Notes under the pieces: generated by a model
The model's database searches: none
Told to the model about the DNA's origin: nothing
What the model saw: only the letters and a program-made list of their open reading frames with translations
Source of the DNA: an uncultured Clostridia bacterium
GTDB lineage: Bacteria > Bacillota > Clostridia > UBA1381
DNA length: 49,697 bases
NCBI GenBank assembly: GCA_934454215.1
Contig: CAKSGG010000011.1
Span: 1-49,697 of the forward strand
Direction of reading: 5' to 3'
Translations under genes and position numbers: made by a program
Shown here: one piece after another, positions 41,630 to 49,697 of the stretch
How the letters are laid out: the number at the start of each line of letters is the position of its first letter
How positions within the stretch are numbered: position 1 is the stretch's first letter

Positions 41630-42892
41630 CTATTCCTTTATATATCCGCGAAATGACCTATACGTATAATTTTCCGTATCGGAAACGTCAAGCGTATTTG
41701 TAATTGTTTTTTCAGCCGTACCCGATGGAAGCTCCTCCTCTTTGACATTCAGCTTTACAAGCATTCCGCCGCTTGCGTATACGGCATTGAACAAATATAC
41801 CTTTATTGTATCGGTCGTATAATTTGCCGCACGCACTTCGGATATTATTTTTCCGTTTTTCTCCCTGACCTCGGGCTGTGTAACATAAAGCGGCTTATCC
41901 TCGGTTGAAAATTCCATTGAATACGGTTCAAGCTTTTTCCCGTTTTCCGACATTACACCGTCACCGCAGGTAAGCGTATATTTTTCTCCGTATTTAAGCC
42001 CTGCCGGAAATTTAATGTCAAAGCCGCTATCGGTTGCGGCAACCTCACGTTCAGCCGCATTTCCGTCCTTGTCCGTAATTTTAATACTGTCAAACACAGC
42101 GTCGTCAGCCGCTTTCCATGACGTTTCAACAGATATATCGGAATCGGTTCTTACGTTTTCGTCACCGTCCTTTACCGAAGAATCGGTAACTCTGTAGCTG
42201 TTATCACATATTCTTATATAATCAATATAGTGCGTTTCCGAATCCGCAGCTGCTAAAATCGGGAACATCATAAACTTCCACAGCTTGCTCGCCTTTCGGT
42301 TATAGACGAAATTGACAGGCTTCATTGTTACCTCGTCAATATCATCTCCCGAAACCGTAATACCGTACTGATACGTCACAAAATTTATATTCAGCTTAAC
42401 GGTATACCATTTATCCTTTTCAAGAATTACGCCCGTGCCGGTTCCGCTCTCGCCTGCCTGACCTGCGCCGTAATACAGCTCTCCGTTATTGACGGGTAAA
42501 TTCACAAAGGACTGCTTGCTGTCGCTTAATATTTCAAACATATTTTTGTACAGTCCGCCGTCTCCCGTGTGCATAAATCTGAACTCAAAGGATATATCGC
42601 TTTTACCCGTAAAATCAATATAATCGTCAAACACTGCTCCGAAAGAGCGGTATTGAAAGCCGTTCTCGCGAGACAGCTTTATATTTCCGTCCTCCAGATA
42701 CCCGCCCGACGGCAGTGACACAGGATTACCGTTTATAAACGCACCCCATGCCGACATATCGTCGTTTCCGTCAAACTCCGCATTCCAGATTATGTTTTTC
42801 TCGTTTATTTCATCGGCAAACGAATTTACGCAGTATGATTGACATACAAATATCAGCGACAAAACCGTAAATATTTTTATTATCGTTTTCAA
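41630..42892 (-). CDS. Secreted LamG-like plus Ig-like protein
   Basis: 420 residues from TTG 42892 (AAGGAG eight bases upstream); signal peptide 1-26. A LamG-like domain (NAEFDGNDDMSAWG...DKWYTVKLNINF...HYIDYIRICDN) and an Ig-like domain repeat the module found twice in the SGNH esterase, and a C-terminal beta domain ends it. No catalytic motif is visible, so it may be a glycan-binding protein. Gaps of 9 and 12 bases to neighbours place it in the operon. The stop is TAG. Confidence 0.75.
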   Translation of the reverse strand: MKTIIKIFTVLSLIFVCQSYCVNSFADEINEKNIIWNAEFDGNDDMSAWGAFINGNPVSLPSGGYLEDGNIKLSRENGFQYRSFGAVFDDYIDFTGKSDISFEFRFMHTGDGGLYKNMFEILSDSKQSFVNLPVNNGELYYGAGQAGESGTGTGVILEKDKWYTVKLNINFVTYQYGITVSGDDIDEVTMKPVNFVYNRKASKLWKFMMFPILAAADSETHYIDYIRICDNSYRVTDSSVKDGDENVRTDSDISVETSWKAADDAVFDSIKITDKDGNAAEREVAATDSGFDIKFPAGLKYGEKYTLTCGDGVMSENGKKLEPYSMEFSTEDKPLYVTQPEVREKNGKIISEVRAANYTTDTIKVYLFNAVYASGGMLVKLNVKEEELPSGTAEKTITNTLDVSDTENYTYRSFRGYIKE

Positions 42893-42904
42893 ATCACATT
42901 CTCC

Positions 42905-44356
42905 TTATTTTGAATTTTTCAAAAATTCATCAACCTGCTTTTGCAGCTCATCTCTTACCTTTTCAATTCCCGCCTGCTTTAATTCGGCAACATAGCTGTC
43001 CCAGTATGCATCGGGGTCTTCTGCTCCCGTCTTTACGATTTTATACTTTGATATAACGTTTTCAATCTGTGAAATTTCCGTTCTCAAATTATCGTTATCG
43101 AACGTAAAGCCCAAAAGCTTTGATTTTCTTGCCTCATCGTTCATCTTTTTTGTATCTTCCCAGTCTTTATCGCTCTGGTCGCCTACAAAATACGCATTAA
43201 ACTGCGAGCCTAAAATCCACGGCTGAATACAATATCCGCTGTCCTTTACAAATTCGATACGGTCGTCGCCCGTTTTGTTATAGTGCTTTCCCTCTATGCC
43301 GTAGCATAACAGATTAAACATTTCTTTATCGGTATTCAAAAGCTCTATAAGCTCAAATGCCTTTTCGGGGTGCTTTGAACCGTCGTAAATTCCCGTCATT
43401 GCAGTCGTTGAAGCCCCCGGCATCAAATACGGCTCTGCTATGCACTGCGAAACGATTTCATAATTTCTTGTAGACGAGCCTTCTTTATCTCCGCCCGGCT
43501 TATAGTTATTGACCTCTATACCGTACTTGCCGCTCTTTTGGTCCTGCGTATCGTCGTTTACGCTGACAATATCCTTTCTTATGTAGCCCTTTTTGAACCA
43601 GTCGTTTAATTTTTTCGCCTTTTCCTTTGTGTCCTCACGCTCTGCCACAATTTCGCACTTTGCATTATTGTTATCGTCAACCGTTACCGCTACGCCGCTT
43701 GTCTGAAAATCATTGAATGCAGGATTGTCATACGACGCAAACGAATCCAGTCCCCAATCCGACCTGAACGGATACATCTCAGGCTCGTTATTTTTAAGCT
43801 CTTCAAGCAGCGGTTCTATATCCTCCGTCCCTTTAAGGCTTGTTATATCCCAGCCGTATTTCTCTATAATGCCCTTTTGGAATATCAGACATCTTTGAGT
43901 TGCCATAATCTGATAATTCGGTACTGCATATATTTTTCCGTCACGTGTTGCGTCGTCCCATACATAGTCGGGTATTTCGTCTTTAAGCTTTGAATTTTTG
44001 AGCAAATCGTCCAGCGGATATAAACATTCCATGTCAACGCAGGTATTATATTTGTTCAAAAAGCCCGTAAACATCAAGTCAAAATCCGTGTCCGCCGTCA
44101 TGTTCATCTTCATACGCTCCTCATACGAACCGAAGTCCAGTATTTGGAGGTCTAACTGTGCGTTGATTTTTTCCTTTAATTTTTTATTAAATTCGTCCAG
44201 TACCACCGCCGAATCCTTCTGAGGGTCGCACGGTATAAACCATTTTAATGTAACAGTTTCCTCCGTATCACTTGCATTTTTCCCCGATGTACAGCCTGAT
44301 GCCGCCGATAACAGACAGCTCGCCGCAAGAATAATTGATAAAGTTTTCTTTTTCAT
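42905..44356 (-). CDS. Sugar ABC transporter substrate-binding lipoprotein
   Basis: 483 residues, family 1 extracellular solute-binding protein. The lipobox is SAASGC with Cys22 as the lipidated residue (MKKKTLSIILAASCLLSAASGC). The mature protein has the usual two-lobe pattern: VTLKWFIPCDPQKDS at the start, DFDLMFTG, YAVPNYQIMATQR, and the C-terminal part with PEKAFELIELLNTD. It delivers oligosaccharides to the two permeases encoded just upstream. No ATPase gene is in the window; such importers commonly borrow a shared MsmX-type ATPase, which is inferred here. Confidence 0.9.
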   Translation of the reverse strand: MKKKTLSIILAASCLLSAASGCTSGKNASDTEETVTLKWFIPCDPQKDSAVVLDEFNKKLKEKINAQLDLQILDFGSYEERMKMNMTADTDFDLMFTGFLNKYNTCVDMECLYPLDDLLKNSKLKDEIPDYVWDDATRDGKIYAVPNYQIMATQRCLIFQKGIIEKYGWDITSLKGTEDIEPLLEELKNNEPEMYPFRSDWGLDSFASYDNPAFNDFQTSGVAVTVDDNNNAKCEIVAEREDTKEKAKKLNDWFKKGYIRKDIVSVNDDTQDQKSGKYGIEVNNYKPGGDKEGSSTRNYEIVSQCIAEPYLMPGASTTAMTGIYDGSKHPEKAFELIELLNTDKEMFNLLCYGIEGKHYNKTGDDRIEFVKDSGYCIQPWILGSQFNAYFVGDQSDKDWEDTKKMNDEARKSKLLGFTFDNDNLRTEISQIENVISKYKIVKTGAEDPDAYWDSYVAELKQAGIEKVRDELQKQVDEFLKNSK

Positions 44357-44423
44357 TTTTGCTCTCCTTTTTATTTTAATACACGTCTTTTAAGGCAAGC
44401 CGCACAGCCTTTGATTTCTTAAT

Positions 44424-45302
44424 TTAACCCTTAACGCTCCCTACCGTCAGTCCCTTTACAAAATATTTCTGGAAGAACGGGAATATCAAAAGTGCAGGTC
44501 CCGCAACGACAACCGCCATTGCCATTCTTGTGGACTCCGCAGGAATATCCGATATGTTCATATTCATTGAAGCCGAATTTGAATTCATTGATTGCAGAAC
44601 GTCCAGATTCTGCAAAATTCTTTGCAGAAGATATTGCAGGCTCACAAGATTCTGATTATTTATGTACAGCATGGACGCAAACCAGTCGTTCCACTTTGCC
44701 AAAAACGTAAGCAGTGCAATTGTTGCAAGAACCGGCTTTGACAAAGGCAGAATTATTCTGAAAAACACCGCATATTCGCTCGCACCGTCTATAGACGCAG
44801 ACTCTATTATAGACGCCGGAATATCCTTGAAGAAAGTTCGCATCATGAATATGTTCCACGGACTTATCAGTGACGGAATAATATATACAAGTATTGTGTC
44901 GTCCAGATGAAGATACCTTGTTATCAATATGTATGTAGGCACCATTCCGCCGCTGAAAAGCATTGTAAAGTAGTAATAAAATGATATTTGTCTTTTCCCG
45001 AGCATTGACCTGCTTATAAGCGGATATGCCGCCATAGCCGTAAGCAGTGTAGCAAGAATCATCGACACCGACGAAAATATAAATGTAACCTTATATGCGT
45101 TGATTACCGAATGAGGGTTTGAGAATACATATTTATATGCCGACAAATCCGGCTTGCTCGGTATAAGCTTGTATCCGCTTGCGACTATTTCCTTTTCGTT
45201 TGTAAGCGATATTGACACAAGCATTACAAACGGTATTACAACACACAGGCTTATCACTATAAACACAAGATTAAGGATAATCTGTCCTCTTTTTCTTTTC
45301 AT
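44424..45302 (-). CDS. Carbohydrate ABC permease, LplC/YtcP type
   Basis: 292-residue inner-membrane permease with about six transmembrane segments (IILNLVFIVISLCVVIPFV at the N-terminus) and the cytoplasmic EAA loop ESASIDGASEYAVFFRIILP, which contacts the ATPase. Pairs with the other permease (45323-46270) to form the channel. ATG 45302 chosen with AAGGAG ten bases upstream; an in-frame TTG two codons earlier is possible but too close to that site. Ends VKGLTVGSVKG, the usual C-terminus of the LplC group. Confidence 0.92.
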   Translation of the reverse strand: MKRKRGQIILNLVFIVISLCVVIPFVMLVSISLTNEKEIVASGYKLIPSKPDLSAYKYVFSNPHSVINAYKVTFIFSSVSMILATLLTAMAAYPLISRSMLGKRQISFYYYFTMLFSGGMVPTYILITRYLHLDDTILVYIIPSLISPWNIFMMRTFFKDIPASIIESASIDGASEYAVFFRIILPLSKPVLATIALLTFLAKWNDWFASMLYINNQNLVSLQYLLQRILQNLDVLQSMNSNSASMNMNISDIPAESTRMAMAVVVAGPALLIFPFFQKYFVKGLTVGSVKG

Positions 45303-45322
45303 TGCCAATTATCTCCTTCCAT

Positions 45323-46270
45323 TTAAAACAGACTTCTGTCGGGGTCAATCTTTCCCACTATTTTATTTACGGTAACAACGAAAATAAATCCTACAACAGA
45401 CTGGAGCAAGCCGACCGCCGACGAAACCGACATATCGCCTATTTCTTTCATTGTTCTGAATATATACGTGTCAAGAACATCGGTTGTTTCATACAGCGCT
45501 CCGACATCGCGCGTCACCTGATAGAACAATCCGAAATCCGCTCTGAAAATATTTCCTATGCTCAGAATAAAAAGAATTGTTACGATAGGCACAAGAGACG
45601 GTACCGTTATATGCCATATCTTTTGCAGCTTATTTGCTCCGTCAAGCTCCGCCGCCTCAAAAATTTCCGAATCTATTCCCATAAGCGCCGCATAATACAT
45701 AACCGTGTTCATGCCCACGCCTTTCCAGACAGATACGACCGTTAATATTCCCGGCCACAGCTTGGGCGAATTATACCACTGCACCCCCGGCAAGCCGATG
45801 GCGGTAAGCGCTCTGTTGATTATTCCGTATTCGGGATTTAAAAATATGTACGCTATATATCCGACAACAACCCACGATATAAAATTCGGCGTTATCAGAC
45901 ATGACTGGTACGTCTTTATTGCCATTCTGTTTCTTACATCGAACAGCATGACCGCAAGTATAACCGCAAAAACTATCCCCGCAACTATAAACAGCAGATT
46001 CATACATATCGTATTTCTTGCCACTCTCCAGAAGTCATCGGATTTTATCAGAAAATCGAAATTTTTAAGTCCCACCCAATCACTTCCGAATATTCCTCTT
46101 CGATACTTATAATCCTTGAACGCTATAATAATACCGAACATAGGTATATAGCTGAACACAAAGACTAAAAGCATGGGTATCGCTTCAAGCGACAGAAGCT
46201 GCCAAAAGTTTTTCGTCAGCCTTGACTTTTTGTGCTTTGTCTGTTTTTGCACCGTAACCGCATTTTTCAT
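45323..46270 (-). CDS. Carbohydrate ABC permease, LplB type
   Basis: 315-residue permease; the cytoplasmic N-terminus is followed by LLSLEAIPMLLVFVFSYIPM and about five further membrane spans, with EAA loop EAAELDGANKLQKIWHITVP. First gene of the nine-gene operon, ATG 46270 with GGAGG upstream. Divergent from yesN, the standard arrangement for YesMN-controlled oligosaccharide importers of Firmicutes. Confidence 0.93.
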   Translation of the reverse strand: MKNAVTVQKQTKHKKSRLTKNFWQLLSLEAIPMLLVFVFSYIPMFGIIIAFKDYKYRRGIFGSDWVGLKNFDFLIKSDDFWRVARNTICMNLLFIVAGIVFAVILAVMLFDVRNRMAIKTYQSCLITPNFISWVVVGYIAYIFLNPEYGIINRALTAIGLPGVQWYNSPKLWPGILTVVSVWKGVGMNTVMYYAALMGIDSEIFEAAELDGANKLQKIWHITVPSLVPIVTILFILSIGNIFRADFGLFYQVTRDVGALYETTDVLDTYIFRTMKEIGDMSVSSAVGLLQSVVGFIFVVTVNKIVGKIDPDRSLF

Positions 46271-46306
46271 TTAACGTATTCCCTCCGTTACTTTGTTTAT
46301 GTTTAA

Positions 46307-46335
46307 AGTATAGCACAATATTTATTTTCGTGAAA
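46307..46335 (-). promoter_or_regulatory. Promoter of the nine-gene operon
   Basis: Minus strand TATACT with extended -10 (TGC before it); the -35 at 17 bases is TTTCAC, a poor match. A weak -35 fits an activator-dependent promoter. Confidence 0.6.
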
Positions 46336-46345
46336 TGCACTTTGT

Positions 46346-46370
46346 TACTTTTTTAATTGTACTTTTTTAA
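46346..46370 (-). promoter_or_regulatory. Direct repeats, candidate YesN operator
   Basis: Two exact 11-base copies, TTAAAAAAGTA on the minus strand, at 46346-46356 and 46360-46370 with a 14-base period. They begin about ten bases upstream of the operon's weak -35 box and about 17 from the yesN promoter -35, a suitable place for a dimeric AraC-type activator. Confidence 0.5.
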
Positions 46371-46386
46371 CTTTATTTCAAATTGC

Positions 46387-46415
46387 TTGACCGACAGCTT
46401 TTTTAATGTTATAAT
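46387..46415 (+). promoter_or_regulatory. Sigma-A-like promoter of yesN-yesM
   Basis: TTGACC, 17-base spacer, TATAAT with extended -10 (TGT before it), about 45 bases upstream of the yesN start. Confidence 0.72.
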
Positions 46416-46459
46416 TAAACCGATATTCGGGATTTAATACTTTGAAAGGAAGAAAATCA

Positions 46460-47923
46460 ATGCTCAGACTTATTATTATCGAGGACGAAACTACCGTACT
46501 TGAAGTTTTGAAAAATCTTATAAAAAAGGCGGACAGCCGTTTTGAGATATGCGGGCTGTTTTCAAACGCTGAGGACGCTGTGGATTACATAAGCAAAAAT
46601 CCGGTAGACGCCGTTATTTCGGATATATGCCTCTGCGGTATGAGCGGGCTTGATTTCTGCCGGATATGCAATGAAAAATATCCCGATATTGTTATAGCCG
46701 TAATAAGCGCCTACAGTAAATTTGAATATGCGCAGGATGCCATAAAATACGGAGTTGCGGCATATATGCTCAAGCCCATAACAATGGCAAAAACAAAAGA
46801 GCTGCTCAATACCGTTTACGATAAAGCGTCAAAGCTTTCCGCAGCCTCTTCTTTCTGCGATATATGCAACAATTCGGAACGAATTAAAATAATATCGGAA
46901 ATGCTTGCCGAAACTGATAATTCCTTTGACGGCTTTTTTGAAAAGCTTGCAAAAACAGATGTCGTTACATCGTTTGAGCTTTGCAAATGTGCGGTATTAT
47001 CTGCGTCAATTGCGGATTCCGACACGTTCTTTAAGCTTCACGATAAATATACTCAGTCGCAGATATTCAATATTATAGAAAAGCTGACGTATATAAACGA
47101 TGATTCGTTTTTTTCGGTTTTATACAATTACCAGCTGAACACATTCAGAATACTTGTATTTACCAAAAAGCTTTTTTCAATTGATGAACTGCGTCTTGCT
47201 CTCGATTCGTTTATTGAAACGGCAACAAAGAATTTCTTTGAATATATGAAACTTAAGGTCGATTTTAAAATTGAAAACATTTCTTCCGATATATGCGATT
47301 TCCATTTATTTATGCAGAACGGGCTTACGCCGTATACCTGTGCCGCACTTGTAATTCACAGCATATATTCTATGGATATAAATACCGCCGTTTCGTATAT
47401 AAACAGCTTTACGGATTTATTTAAAGGCAGTGCACAGCAGCTTAACGCCTTTTACGGTCACATTAACAACGCAGTATCGCAGATTTTGGGAACTAACGAG
47501 GATATTTCAAAGCTTGAAACTGACGCAGTATACAATAAAATAATAGCAAATATTAAATATGTTTTGCCAAAGCATATGAATACAAATAACGTTATCGACG
47601 CCGCCATAGAATATATCGAAAAAAATATAGCCTCGGACATTTCTCTTGAATCAACGGCCTCGCATTGTTTTTTATCGCCTACATATTTCAGTATGTGCTT
47701 TAAAAACAAAACGGGAAAAACCTTTTCGAGCTATCTTTCGGAGCTGCGCCTGAACAAAGCAAAATCACTTCTTTCTCAGACCGATATGCCAATAAACATA
47801 GTTTCCGAATTATGCGGCTTTAACAGTGCGTCGTATTTTCACAGATTTTTCAAGCGTTCAACGGGCATGACTCCTCTTAATTATAAAAACCGGAAAGGAA
47901 TCCATAATGAAGAGCAAGTATAA
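46460..47923 (+). CDS. YesN-type response regulator with AraC DNA-binding domain
   Basis: 487 residues. N-terminal receiver (1 to about 120) with acidic pocket IIIEDE, phospho-acceptor Asp55 in VISDICL, and LKP lysine in YMLKPI. A middle region (about 130-375) of the kind seen in long YesN proteins, and a C-terminal AraC domain with two HTH motifs (DISLESTASHCFLSPTYFSMCFK; PINIVSELCGFNSASYFHRFFKR). ATG 46460 with GAAAGGA upstream; the in-frame TTG at 46442 would precede that site. It overlaps the kinase gene by 17 bases. Divergent from the ABC operon, which it probably activates. A CDS for the partner follows. Confidence 0.93.
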   Translation: MLRLIIIEDETTVLEVLKNLIKKADSRFEICGLFSNAEDAVDYISKNPVDAVISDICLCGMSGLDFCRICNEKYPDIVIAVISAYSKFEYAQDAIKYGVAAYMLKPITMAKTKELLNTVYDKASKLSAASSFCDICNNSERIKIISEMLAETDNSFDGFFEKLAKTDVVTSFELCKCAVLSASIADSDTFFKLHDKYTQSQIFNIIEKLTYINDDSFFSVLYNYQLNTFRILVFTKKLFSIDELRLALDSFIETATKNFFEYMKLKVDFKIENISSDICDFHLFMQNGLTPYTCAALVIHSIYSMDINTAVSYINSFTDLFKGSAQQLNAFYGHINNAVSQILGTNEDISKLETDAVYNKIIANIKYVLPKHMNTNNVIDAAIEYIEKNIASDISLESTASHCFLSPTYFSMCFKNKTGKTFSSYLSELRLNKAKSLLSQTDMPINIVSELCGFNSASYFHRFFKRSTGMTPLNYKNRKGIHNEEQV

Positions 47924-49622
47924 TTCGATTATTAATGCAATTTCAACATACAGAAGTCACAGTATTTTCTTTAAATATATAAAGATATTTTTTGTCACGC
48001 TTTTTATTCCGTTTTTAATAATCAACATTCTTATTTTTGCAAATAATGTTTTTACCGTAAAGGACAGAATGCAGTCCTCATCGGAACAGACATTAATGAA
48101 GGGTTCGCTTTTTATTGACGAGCTTTTAAAAAACACGGATAAAAACGCTAATAATATTATCAGCTCCGATGAGGCGGTAAATTTTTTGAACTGCCGTCTA
48201 TTTGACGGCTCTCCCATAGAAAGTACGGAAATTTCGGAGGACATATATAATATGCTCTATTCCGTTAAAAACGGCTACGACTATTATTCCTCAATACATT
48301 TTTACAGCGAATATAACGATTACTACATTTCTACGGGCGGCAGCAATTATTCGGAATCGTTTTATGACAGAGACTGCGTTGAAAAATATATACAAAATTC
48401 AAAGAAAAGCTACACCGCCGTACTTTCCCCGGGCACTCTTACCGTTTGTTACGCTTTCCCAAAGGAGGGCGCAATATTTTTCAATATCAGCCTTGAAAAG
48501 ATTTTTTCAGACATCGGCGCTTACAGTAGCTATTCAAATTCATTCTTTGTGCTTGTAAGCAATCCCGATTACGTTATTTTTTCGGGTGATGAAGCGCTTG
48601 CGCCTTTCGGCAACTCCGTTGATATGCGGCAGCTTAAGCGCATGACAATATGTTCGCAATCAACGGTCGATTATGAAAATATGACGCTTATTCACTGCAT
48701 TTCAAAGAGCGAATATCACAAGCAATTCATCACACCGCTGAAAACATCGCTTTTGTTTTTGTTGCTGTCGGTTATAATGATGCTGACAATTACGCTGATT
48801 GCTTCATTCAAGCTTTACGAATCTATTGTGCAGGTTGTATCGCTGAGTAATTTTCAAAACACCGACAAGCAAAACTCAAACGAGCTTGTAACTCTTACAA
48901 ACTTTATACTTGACAGCGTACAGCACAGCAAAAACCTTGAATACGAGTTATCGGGGAAAATATCAAAGCTGCGTCAGTCGCAGTCGGTTGCATTGCAGAC
49001 GCAGTTAAATCCGCATTTTCTTTTTAACACATTAAATCTTATTTCATGCTATGTGCTTGAAAAGGATTATGACGACACGCCCATAATATCAATGATAGAT
49101 AATCTTTCGGAAATACTGCGCTATTCGCTTGACACCGACCATTATCTCGTATCAATAAACGAAGAAATAGAAATGGCAAAGAAATATGTCATGATTGAAA
49201 ATTTAAAGCATAAAAATTCTGTAAGGATAGTATGGAACATCAGCGAATCCGTTTCGGACAAAAAAGTTCTTAAAATGATATTACAGCCCGTTCTTGAAAA
49301 CGCTTTCAAATACGGAGCGTTAAGACAGCGTGAAAAGGAGCCGTATATCTCCGTCACCATTTTCTCGGACAATGACGCAATAACCTTTTCCGTCATGGAC
49401 AACGGTCCGCAGATACCTCGCGACAAGCTCAAACAAATACGCGAGGATATGGAAGATGACGATATTTTATGCAAGCATATCGGGCTGAGAAATCTTCACA
49501 GCCGTATACAGCTTATTTTCGGCAAAAAATACGGCTGTGATATAAAATCTGAAAACGGCTTTACAACCGTTACAATTACCATTCCCAACATTAACGGTAA
49601 TTTAAAAAAAGGGGCTGTTTAA
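47907..49622 (+). CDS. YesM-type sensor histidine kinase
   Basis: 571 residues. Two membrane spans (about 27-47 and 281-301) flank an extracellular sensor domain of about 230 residues, with a cytoplasmic linker (HAMP-like), then a His_kinase/HATPase module: phospho-acceptor His370 in LNPHFLFNTLNLIS, N box LQPVLENAFKYG, G1 box FSVMDNGPQIP, and the G2 region KHIGLRNLHSRIQL. It should sense a glycan or a binding-protein complex and phosphorylate the co-encoded YesN-type regulator. Stop at 49622; the last 75 bases of the window hold no clear gene. Confidence 0.93.
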   Translation: MKSKYNSIINAISTYRSHSIFFKYIKIFFVTLFIPFLIINILIFANNVFTVKDRMQSSSEQTLMKGSLFIDELLKNTDKNANNIISSDEAVNFLNCRLFDGSPIESTEISEDIYNMLYSVKNGYDYYSSIHFYSEYNDYYISTGGSNYSESFYDRDCVEKYIQNSKKSYTAVLSPGTLTVCYAFPKEGAIFFNISLEKIFSDIGAYSSYSNSFFVLVSNPDYVIFSGDEALAPFGNSVDMRQLKRMTICSQSTVDYENMTLIHCISKSEYHKQFITPLKTSLLFLLLSVIMMLTITLIASFKLYESIVQVVSLSNFQNTDKQNSNELVTLTNFILDSVQHSKNLEYELSGKISKLRQSQSVALQTQLNPHFLFNTLNLISCYVLEKDYDDTPIISMIDNLSEILRYSLDTDHYLVSINEEIEMAKKYVMIENLKHKNSVRIVWNISESVSDKKVLKMILQPVLENAFKYGALRQREKEPYISVTIFSDNDAITFSVMDNGPQIPRDKLKQIREDMEDDDILCKHIGLRNLHSRIQLIFGKKYGCDIKSENGFTTVTITIPNINGNLKKGAV

Positions 49623-49635
49623 ATGAAGTGCCCCA
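49612..49635 (+). terminator. Weak hairpin at the yesM end
   Basis: GGGGC and GCCCC flank the yesM stop with a 14-base loop; only a weak T-rich tail follows, so it is a poor terminator. The remaining bases to the window end show nothing I can support. Confidence 0.25.
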
Positions 49636-49697
49636 GTTTATACAGACAGCACAAAAAAAGAGTGCCTATGGCATTAATATTAAATTTTTAAGCAATA

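Noticed and set aside
46271..46459. Possible cre (CcpA) site in the yesN-ABC intergenic region, considered because hprK is nearby on the chromosome.
   Set aside because: No sequence close to the TGWAANCGNTNWCA consensus was found there by eye.
49623..49691. A 22-codon frame starting at the yesM stop (TAAATG) with AAAGGGG upstream.
   Set aside because: Too short, no family resemblance, and the upstream G-rich run is part of the yesM C-terminal coding sequence.

Overview
The window reads as chromosomal DNA of a low-to-moderate GC, spore-forming-lineage Clostridia bacterium (Bacillota). Grounds: the hprK-murB-rapZ-yvcK-whiA-dnaE-pfkA-pyk neighbourhood, a SigH-type sigma factor, a walJ/rlmH pair, AGGAGG-type ribosome binding sites, sigma-A-like promoters, and several S-layer-homology (SLH) proteins with Pro-Thr linkers. 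SLH-rich, polysaccharide-degrading gut Firmicutes such as Monoglobus have this flavour, but that placement is a guess; no rRNA, tRNA, CRISPR, phage or transposase gene is visible.

Layout. (1) 1-11182, minus strand: core genes. A tight operon hprK-murB-rapZ-yvcK-whiA, then dnaE, then a short operon mtrB (TRAP)-small protein-pfkA-pyk (pyk runs off the left edge). An ERIC-like imperfect palindrome of about 107 bp lies between whiA and dnaE. (2) 11355-15543, plus strand: rpmB, murA, walJ-rlmH, sigH and a zinc-ribbon protein, each unit with recognisable promoters and/or terminators. (3) 15653-17509, minus: a secreted SLH protein behind a perfect-consensus promoter. (4) 17754-28365: a block of glycoside hydrolases with no signal peptides: GH30 and GH2 on the plus strand; GH3, GH31 and a GH101/DUF5696-like protein on the minus strand. 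The GH31 gene is interrupted by one in-frame TAG codon. (5) 28440-46270, minus: a nine-gene operon of about 17.8 kb encoding two LplB/LplC-type sugar ABC permeases, a lipoprotein binding protein, a LamG-like/Ig-like secreted protein, two paralogous parallel beta-helix proteins, two SLH proteins and an SGNH esterase with two lectin-like modules. (6) 46387-49622, plus, divergent: a YesN/YesM-type two-component pair.

How it fits together (inference). YesMN senses a glycan and activates the divergent operon through direct repeats just upstream of its promoter. SLH proteins and secreted beta-helix, esterase and lectin-like proteins act on the polymer at the cell surface; the ABC transporter imports oligosaccharides; the cytoplasmic GH30/GH2/GH3/GH101-like enzymes (and formerly GH31) finish degradation. 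This is a Gram-positive polysaccharide utilisation locus with an unknown substrate. Its least usual aspects are that the surface anchors and the enzymes are separate polypeptides in one operon, and that one enzyme is knocked out by an amber codon although TAG serves as the normal stop of dnaE, sigH and another gene here.
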